From assembly GCF_029852145.1 (NCBI RefSeq), contig NC_079969.1:12556465-12620464 (forward strand): a DNA stretch of 64,000 bases, given 5' to 3'. The stretch comes from Microplitis mediator (lineage: Eukaryota > Arthropoda > Insecta > Hymenoptera > Braconidae). Every line of letters begins with the position of its first letter. Within the stretch, counting starts at the first letter, position 1. The notes under the pieces are model-generated. The model had not been told where the DNA came from and did not search any database. It saw only the letters and a list, made by a program, of their open reading frames with translations. Of this stretch, positions 57,206-64,000 are shown one piece after another. A program made the position numbers and the translations under genes.

Positions 57206-59511
57206 TTAACTTTTATTTGAAAGGTGAAAAAAATCAAATAATGAGAAATCTACTTCCATTTCGGCTGCCGAATGGCCTTTTATTTTATATGCAGATGAAT
57301 GCCGAATCAAAAGATTAGCACAATAATCAATAGTGGAATTGAACAACCATTGTTGATTGTACAACCTACTAAAGTCATCGCCATGTATCCAAATTTCATT
57401 ATCATCATTAATATTTTGTGAACAGGCCACAAAATATTGTCGAAGAAGATCAGGAGCGTAATAATAATATTTCGTGCGGACAGTGCCATTAGAATTAAAA
57501 ACCAAAGAATTGAGCTGAATATTATTAACAGACTTTTTCAAGTTTTTTCCTTCTTGGTGAGATGATCTCGACTTTTTATAGGAGTCTGGTTTTTTGTTTC
57601 AGCCTTCTTCAGACAATGGATTGTCGGGTTCATTAACACTCTTTTTTTATTTTTTTAACAATACCTTCGGTTTCTTGAGATTCAATTGCTTGTAAGCTGC
57701 CTGAACTGCTAAATGATTTGTGTCAATAAAACGCCCACATTTTACTTTGTCTTCATCCTCACTTTTAATTTGTTTGAAATGATTTTCTGCGGTAGCATTT
57801 GTGAGGTGATTTATTTTTTCTTGCTCGTCGTTTATTTTATTTTTTGTTTTTGAATGATAGTGATGGTGAATTTGTAGTATGATACTCCAAAACGGTATAT
57901 TCGATATTAAGTGATCGATTAAATATTCCACAGCTTCCAAACATTGAAAATTATTATCCACCGAATATTTATCATTAGTTTTAGCTTCATCTTCAATTTT
58001 TTTTTCACAGTTAATAAATCAATACGATAAGGACTGGATCTCATCACGCAATTTTCATCATCCTTTCCAGGCAATTTTATCCCGTCTTCATTTTTATCTA
58101 TTTCCCTATCATAAACTATTTCTTCACTGCTCTTATCTTCAATCGACTTCTTCATAACCTCTTTAAGCTTTTTAGTTTTTCTTGGGTACAAAATAATAAT
58201 TCTATTTTTTCTTTTAATGTCTCATAGTTATTGCAGTGAACAAGAACAGCAACAGATTCCAATAAAATAGAAATTTTTTTTCTATCAATTTTTTTTTTTT
58301 TTTAGGTAACGTGAAACCATTTTCATTAAGTGAGGATAGCAAAAATAAAGTGGTGACATTTTGTCCGGCAATGATTCATTTGATGTAATAACGTTGTACG
58401 TCATTTTTAGATAATCGGACATAGAACAATCATTCCAAGCTTTCATCACTGCATTGATACTCGCCCAAGACCAATCAGTGATAACAGCTTTAAATAGTGG
58501 GAAATTTGAATTGTAAGTGACCCACATATTTTTGAAAAAACTAAGAAATTCACCAATGAAAGATGCAGTTTAGTCATTTGTTGTCATCTCTAGTATAGGA
58601 TAGATTTTATGATTGATATTGACAACACCAGCATAGTAATATATTCTCTTAGACTCGTCATATGGTTTACGAACAACTGACCCAGTTGCATCGAAATATA
58701 GAAATATATCAGGGTAAGACCGTAACACAGTTATTTGTTCATCGACTTCAAGACAGACAGTGAATGGTGTTTTTAATTGACGGATATATGGGTGATTATA
58801 TTTTGCTTCAGCGATCTTTAATAAAATGTCAACACTAGCATTGGGATGAAGATCATTCTCGACCAGTTTTTACTATTTAGTCTTCTGTATTACATTATCA
58901 GAATGGGAAAACTGATAATTATTTTCTTCAGATGCTAACTTTTCATCTGTTTCTCTGATGATTTCGCTACGGATTGTACTTGGATTAGCATAATGTAATC
59001 TTCGTGCGATTGTTGCTCGTCTATTTTCTCGTAGTTGGTAGCATAATGGTACAGTATGGTTGGACAATCAGTCGTGGAATAGACGTGTACATTAACATTA
59101 AGACCCGCAATCTCATTATGGAATTTAAAATTAATGTTGCAGTTTGGTTGTTTGCAAGTTGCATAATCTCTGAAATGAACACTTTTACCATGTTTCAGAC
59201 CATGGAAAATTAAAACACATGTAATGTTCAGTTGCTTAGGCAACGTGGAACGGAGACAAGTATGAAATAAATCAGACGACAACATTAGTATCCACAAAAA
59301 TATTACTTATTAGAATTGTCAATGAATCGACATATTCATAAGTATTTGTAAATTTCTTACATGTTTCCCTGATTAAATTAACGTTTTCTTCCGTTTTTCC
59401 TAATTCATCAGATGGTATTGACAATCCACTTAATTGACGTGTTAACTCTGCTTCCGCAGTATTTTTATCAGCAACTTTCTTAGGATGTTCCTCAGTAACT
59501 TCTGTAGTATC

Positions 59512-59698
59512 ATTGCCGGATATTTATATATATCATTTAAATATAGTGGAAACCTAAACATGCAAACATGCAAATAACCTTCTCAATAAGACAATTTATA
59601 GATAAATTGAGAAAAATATAGATAGCCCGAACTGGGAATCGAACCCAGACCAATTTGGTATCACGCCGAGTGCTCTACCAGTTGAGCTATCCGGCAGT
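59512..59698 (-). mobile_element. About 190-bp insertion with tRNA-like head (SINE-like)
   Basis: It interrupts the Mutator-like ORF. The ends read GCCGGATA and TATCCGGC (inverted). The minus-strand 5' part is tRNA-like (see 59625-59695) and the remaining ~110 bp are AT-rich without a poly-A tail. A tRNA-derived SINE is the simplest reading; the inverted GCCGGATA ends are unusual for a SINE. Confidence 0.6.
59625..59695 (-). tRNA. tRNA-like sequence (pseudo-tRNA)
   Basis: The minus strand shows GCCGGA as acceptor, GCTC/GAGC D-stem with AACTGGTA loop, and a perfect T-arm CTGGG-TTCGATT-CCCAG followed by TTCGGGC. Box A (TAGCTCAACTGG) and box B (GGTTCGATTCC) are intact. The anticodon stem CTCGG/CCAAA pairs poorly and position 33 is not T, so it is unlikely to be a working tRNA. 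The acceptor lacks one base. I assign no amino acid. Confidence 0.65.
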
Positions 59699-59956
59699 GA
59701 CTGTTGATTTATTAATTGAATTACTCCGTCGAAGTAACAACTTTTCTTGAATGTTATCAACAAAATTATTTTCATTTTTAAACCACTGAAAATACAAATT
59801 AACTTTGAATTTGCCAATAAATTGTTTTCTTAAAGCAAAATGACTACACAGTTTTCTAAATAATGTTTTATTAGTTATCGGGCCATTTTCCAGTTCTCCA
59901 ATGCTCGGCGTATATTTTAAAATAGTATCAGAAACTTCTGAGGCATCAAATTTCAT

Positions 59957-60310
59957 TTTTATTCAATTTATTGTAATTTAATATCGATATTTAAAAAACT
60001 ATCAATACTTTCTCCTATTTCCATTTAAAGCTAACTGCATTGAATAAGTTAAAATATTTAGAAAAAAAACCGACAGTAGCGCCATAATAACTGTTGACAT
60101 ATCGACAGTTGCCACTTAGATGAATTTTGGCGGGATATATGAAATTTTAAAAATGAAAATAAATTTTTCTTTGAATTTGAAACACTCAAATTGAACAAAA
60201 AGCGTAAAAATTCATTTATTCTTCGATAAAAATATGATTATTTATTATTTTAAGACGTATTAATTGAAAAAAAATAACTTGTATATGGTTATAAATATAC
60301 AGAAATAGAT
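59957..60310. other. AT-rich, no gene seen
   Basis: A short mirror ACTGTTGACATATCGACAGT at 60090-60109 is the only structured string. It may belong to the 5' end of the Mutator-like element, since it lies just upstream of its first codon. Confidence 0.45.
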
Positions 60311-60836
60311 TGTAACGTAATATTTCTTAATACTCGATTAAACCCAAGAATTACTCTAAAACTTTACTCAATATATTACTCAATAACTTAAAATTCTAAT
60401 TAAACCAAATCGGGCTACGTTACACTTCGCCCACCAATCACCCCTCTCATCTCCTCCAGATCCTGATGGGCGCCAGCCAACTTTTATTTCCCCGGTATCG
60501 GCAACCGGTCTAAACGTACACGTAAATTAAAACCTAAAAACTATACCCTTTGGAGATGAGAGACATTACCGGTGGTAGCAGCATGTCCTGGTGCGCTCAG
60601 TATGCTAGGTTGTGGAGAGAGGGTCGCGGTTCTTTTAATGCGAAAGAAGCCGATCAATGAAATTAATGTTAAAAATCAAATAACAAAACAAAACAAAACA
60701 AAATACCGTAAAGATGACGCGAGAGCGACGTGGAGGGTCCAAAAGACCCGCGGTCTAGTACTCTCGGTCCATCAAACACATAAATACCTGGGCAAGACAT
60801 CGGGAACCTCGCGACGACGACGAATCACAAAACTTT
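60311..60836. mobile_element. Probable LTR fragment, minus orientation
   Basis: TGTAACGTA (60311) and TACGTTACA (60424) form inverted ends. Beyond them, CCCACCAATCACC, GATGGGCGCCAGCC and CTTTGGAGATGAGAG occur in the same order as related motifs at the terminus of the solo LTR at 14172 (GTCCACCAATGG, TTGGGCGCCAG, CTTTGGAGATG). This suggests a diverged Ulysses-like LTR. A 98-codon ORF (60572-60868) crosses the end of the fragment and is not convincing. Confidence 0.4.
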
Positions 60837-61079
60837 ATACACTCCCGATGAAAAAAGATTTTGTCTAATCATATATGATCATGCATAATTGTCTATATAT
60901 GATCAGATCCAAAAATTGGCCGGGTCTGATCATACATAACTTGATCTGTTTGTACATAATCATATATGATTATATATAATCATGCATGAACGAATATAGT
61001 CATTTTTAGAATCTCATTTAGAATATCTGTAAATTATTAATTAAGTAGTTTAATTAGGATTTATTGTCTTCATCAATAT
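60837..61079 (+). repeat. Dispersed 240-bp repeat, copy 2
   Basis: Same family and orientation as 9690-9933: CCCGATGAAA start, GATCATGCATAATTGTCTAT, AAAAATTGGCC(G/A)GGTCTGAT and the GTAGTTTAATTAGGATTTAT end are shared. Confidence 0.8.
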
Positions 61080-61724
61080 TGAGACAATGTGAATTGTCTT
61101 CGTCGCCTTCAGCCTTGAGGTTCCCGCTTTTATCCGTCTCGTTGCCGTCTAACGTTATACGTCATAGTGCCATGGTCACATGACAACCAGTTACGTCGAC
61201 GCATGTCTGTTAGGAGGAAGTGGGGACAGTCAGGAGGCTAGCCCTATGCCCAAAAATTATCGGTCACCACTTCGATCCTGGATCCGTTAACGTTCAGACG
61301 TCTTTATCATTAGTATCGATTATTATACTTGCAATATTCACGTACTCTATATCTTGTAGATCTCTTATTTCTTTCCGGCAATTAACTTGCAAATTAATAC
61401 TTTTATTGTTTATTAGTTATAAATTATAATTAAATTTAAGTGTATTGAAAGTATTATACGTTACTGGCGACATATTCGCGGTGATAATATTAGAATTAAG
61501 CAGTAAAATCAATGTATAACAAGGATTTATCCCACGTGGCTACCACTGCGTATCCTGCGTTCCAGCCAGGACTATTAATATTGTATTCTGCGTGAAACGT
61601 TATTGTAAGTAATTGAACTTATTATAATTGGCAATAAATTTGCACATTGTCCTAATAAATTCCTTATTCTATCCATATTTTAATATACTGGTGGGATTAT
61701 TTAATATGATAAAATAGTTATTAA
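61080..61724. other. Non-coding, no gene assigned
   Basis: 61080-61300 is GC-richer than average and may be TE-derived (CTGGCGACATATTCGCGG at 61462). A 69-codon ORF at 61220 is not recognised. Confidence 0.4.
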
Positions 61725-62018
61725 TTAAGTTAGAAATAATAAGTAAGTCAGCTGTAAGAAAGCAGCATACAAATTATCTGCCGTGAGGTAAGTTGATAAG
61801 CCCTTTTTTATACGTTGCCGAGTTTGAATAAGTGCGGGTCTTTGCTTTGCAAGAACCCCAGCCCACTGCTCTGTCCAGCATAAAATAAAATTTGTTAGAG
61901 GCCAGCCTAAGCCAGGGTTCAACCCGCGAATTCTGGTGGCTGCTGATAAAAATCGCGAAGACAAAAAGCGATTTGTCTCAATGTAAATGTCGGTTAAAAT
62001 TAAATAAAAAAAAAAAAA
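61725..62018 (+). repeat. Retroposon 3' end with poly-A
   Basis: A moderately GC-rich, sharply different segment ends in AATTAAATAAAAAAAAAAAAA (run 62004-62018). AATAAA overlaps the tail. It fits the 3' end of a LINE or another retroposed sequence on the plus strand; the minus-strand 101-codon ORF across it is not recognised and reads poly-Phe from the tail. Family unknown. Confidence 0.5.
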
Positions 62019-62191
62019 ATTATTAACCATTGACTATTATTTTACTACGAGGTCACCCGTCCAATTAATGTCCCACGTCGATGCTGTTTAACTTTGGTTA
62101 TCGATGGTTTGTAGTCTGATCCTCTAGTCTGTTATACACTTACAATTAAAAAACGTTTATGGCAGTACTTAACTCAAATAATCAAATTGAT

Positions 62192-62518
62192 ATACTCTCG
62201 CAGATTTGAATCACGGTGGGTTTGTTCCGTTTTACCACTGTGATTACGCGGTGTATCCACCGTGATTTCACGGTGGTGAAATTGCACAAAGCCACCGTGG
62301 AATCACAGTGGATACACCGCGTAATCACAGTGGAAACACCGTGTATATACAGTGGTCAAGCCACCGTGAAATCACGGTCGATACACCGCGTAATCACAGT
62401 GGATACACTGTGTATACCCGGTGGTGAAATGGAACAAACCCACCGTGTAACCACTGTGGATCCACGGTGTTCACACTTCCACGGTGTTCCCACCGTGATT
62501 CATATCTGCGAGGGTATC
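62192..62518. mobile_element. 325-bp fold-back built of CACCGTG / CACGGTG modules
   Basis: The ends TACTCTCGCAGATTTGAATC and GATTCATATCTGCGAGGGTA are mirrored. Between them, the palindromic heptamer pair CACCGTG/CACGGTG and the phrase GGATACACCGCGTAATCACA recur many times, giving G+C well above the surroundings. It is a non-coding MITE. Confidence 0.8.
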
Positions 62519-62789
62519 CTACGGAAATAATGCACCTAATGATGAATTCGGTTTTGTGCATAAAATACTGTAGAATTCATTAGATACATATAATCAAATC
62601 TATTTATCTATAAACTTATAAATATTCGTATAACAATCGATATCGATTTATACTTTCAAATTGTTGCCGAAACCTTAGAATATTTTTTAAGTATTGGGGA
62701 TTTAAGTTTGATTGATAGTTGACAGAATAAAAATTCAATAACATTGATATTAAAAAATTGTCATATTATTTAATACATATATATATATA
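62519..62789. other. AT-rich spacer, no gene
   Basis: It contains GATATCGATT-type strings and ends in a TATATA run that receives the next LTR. Confidence 0.5.
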
Positions 62790-63514
62790 TGTCGGAAGAC
62801 CAGTAATATGATGGGCATCACCCTGACCATCGGGTTTATTATTTTTGTCTGGCATTTTATTACAAATATAAACGAATAATAATTACACAGAACAGTAATT
62901 TATTATTAAAGTATTATTCACAAATAGTAGTAACTAAACAAACGGTATAACGAATACAATATCTCACAATTGTTAATACATACAGAATTACAACTAACAC
63001 AATATTTGATACACATAAAATGATAACAATAAATTAATAATAATAAATGATATCAATCGTAGTATACAATCGCCCGATAATATTAATAATTAAACTATGA
63101 TTAAATAATATACGAGTACTACGGTAAACTAGGCTCGAGAACGAATCCACGGTCAACAGGAAAACTTGTACTCGCACAACGAATGCTCAATCAGAACTGA
63201 CCGACTCAACTAGTCCAAAAACTCTGTACTCTTCATAAAAAACCTTTTAGTCAGAAATATTTAAAGAAGGACAACAATCTTATTATCTTATTATCTTGTC
63301 CTCTGTGTCTTACTATATCCATCCTGTGACCGTGGCTACGTTTGGTGAACAGATGTCACAGCGAGCCTAAGCCTCCCGTAATAAACATAATCTACTTAAG
63401 TTGTAAACAACTAGAGCTTAAGTTTTATTTAATTGTTACTGTAAAAACTAGTCTCGACTGTTAGGAATTTCCCGTCCCATTGGAAAACCCCATTTTATTC
63501 TTTCATCTCCGACA
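62790..63514 (-). mobile_element. TGTCGGA...TCCGACA repeat, copy 2 (probable solo LTR)
   Basis: Inverted copy of 40104-40805; most similar in its outer half (63120-63514), more diverged at 62791-63050. It is flanked by TATATA on both sides. It lies directly against the half palindrome at 63521. Confidence 0.7.
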
Positions 63515-63520
63515 TATATA

Positions 63521-63757
63521 TGTCGTAGCCAGATCGTGAAATTAGACAGTTCATGAACTGTCTAGACAGATCATGAACCACAGCCCGATCGTGTAATGGA
63601 CAATCAGTTACACGATCTGGCTAGAATTTTTAGACAGTTCATGAAATGCAATTGGGCCTTAGACAGATCGTGTAATACTTCAAAATTACACGAAATGTCT
63701 AAGAAATTTAGACAGTTCGTGAACCGTCTAACAGCTGTTTTGCCGATCGTGTACTGC
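63521..63757. mobile_element. Half copy of the GACAGTTCATGAA palindrome
   Basis: It starts TATGTCGTAGCCAGATCGTG and follows the left arm of 31723-32687 (GACAGTTCATGAACTG, GATCGTGTAATGGAC, GTTTTGCCGATCGTGTA). The right arm is absent. Confidence 0.8.
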
Positions 63758-64000
63758 TAGTAAAGCAAATCAAATTTTGCGCCCAACAACACACAGTTTC
63801 ATGCGCGTTCACCACGAAGAGTTGCGCATAGTGAGTTGCGCATATTGATGTGAGTGCGACATAATGCAATAGACACAACTCAATATCAGCTGATTACAAC
63901 TGTGATTGATTGTTATTTATTTACTGCGTCGAATTTTTGTAATATAATAATTTATATAATAATTTGACATAATGGACAGTGAGTGCCGCACTTCGAATTA
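63758..64000. other. Window end, no gene assigned
   Basis: A GC-richer stretch with repeated TTGCGCATA (63825, 63838) precedes an ATG at 63972 followed by a donor-like GTGAGT, which could be the start of a gene that continues outside the window. Too short to support. Confidence 0.3.

Larger units (their letters stand above)
57206..59956 (-). pseudogene. Mutator-like transposase with Ulp1-like region, decayed
   Basis: Reading on the minus strand from 59956: an N-terminal part (MKFDASEVSDTILKYTPSIG...), an insertion at 59512-59698, an acidic part (NDTTEVTEEHPKKVAD), and then, after a shift, CLRSTLPKQLN...CKQPNCNINFKFHN with clustered Cys/His, RRATIARRLHYANPSTIRSE. The DDE-like core follows, with LRSYPDIFLYFDATGSVV (about 58690, first Asp) and FKAVITDWSWASINAVMKAW (about 58470, second Asp). 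Next is NATAENHFKQIK (about 57790, candidate Glu). Lastly, at 57541-57230, IHGDDFSRLYNQQWLFNSTI resembles the entry segment of Ulp1/C48 peptidases; the catalytic His-Asp-Cys part is lost. Stops at about 58584 and 58874-58879 and several frameshifts show it is dead. Family assignment rests on motif order; a distantly related DDE family is possible. Confidence 0.65.

Noticed and set aside
59625..59695. Functional tRNA gene
   Set aside because: Anticodon stem mispaired, position 33 not T, acceptor short by one base; better read as a tRNA-derived element.
60572..60868. 98-codon ORF as a gene
   Set aside because: Crosses from an LTR-like fragment into a dispersed repeat; no family resemblance.
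63972..64000. ATG with GTGAGT donor as first exon of a new gene
   Set aside because: Only seven coding bases before the donor and the window ends; cannot be supported.

Overview
The window is AT-rich animal nuclear DNA, most likely from an insect. A parasitoid wasp or another hymenopteran is my guess, not something the sequence proves. The grounds are spliced genes, a recognisable Gemin3 exon, insect-type retroelements (Ty3/gypsy of the CsRn1 and Osvaldo/Ulysses types, BEL/Pao, a CR1/Jockey-like LINE), a Mutator-like transposase, and many large fold-back elements. There are no bacterial operons and no CRISPR arrays.

Host genes are few. The last exon of Gemin3/DDX20 occupies 334-2383 (+). A 34-base candidate first exon of a tRNA isopentenyltransferase-like gene lies at 7827-7860 (+). 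Almost everything else is transposon-derived, and the region reads like a graveyard of nested insertions.

Layout. 3850-6632: a 1.6-kb palindrome and a TTAA-flanked poly-G/poly-C element. 9690-11663: a dispersed repeat, a minisatellite and a 925-bp palindrome. 11664-18860: a CsRn1-like gypsy with nonsense codons, split by a 2,999-bp solo LTR (4-bp target duplication GTGC) and a 153-bp MITE. 18862-21186: two back-to-back palindromes. 21187-26543: a LINE split by a 2,023-bp solo LTR (duplication CTTT). 26545-29220: a truncated BEL/Pao element. 30446-32687: two more back-to-back palindromes. 33215-39350: a ~136-bp satellite broken up by a large element with subterminal repeats, two solo LTRs and a MITE. 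39383-48740: an Osvaldo/Ulysses-like gypsy with a 2.9-kb 5' LTR, tRNA-Lys primer site, gag, pol and a third cysteine-rich ORF; its 3' LTR is missing. 48778-51668: small fold-backs. 51669-56722: a third copy of the 2-kb LTR carrying two nested elements. 57206-59956: a decayed Mutator-like transposase with an Ulp1-like region, itself hit by a tRNA-headed insertion. 60311-64000: LTR debris, repeat copies, a CACCGTG-rich palindrome, a solo LTR and half a palindrome.

The most striking functional signals are two textbook -1 ribosomal frameshift cassettes, one in each gypsy element. Each has a canonical slippery heptamer in the correct phase, a 6- or 8-nt spacer, and a 9-10 bp hairpin, exactly where gag must pass into pol. 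Also notable are the third cysteine-rich ORF, the Mutator/Ulp1 pseudogene, and a set of near-perfect fold-back elements without coding capacity whose relatives recur across the window.
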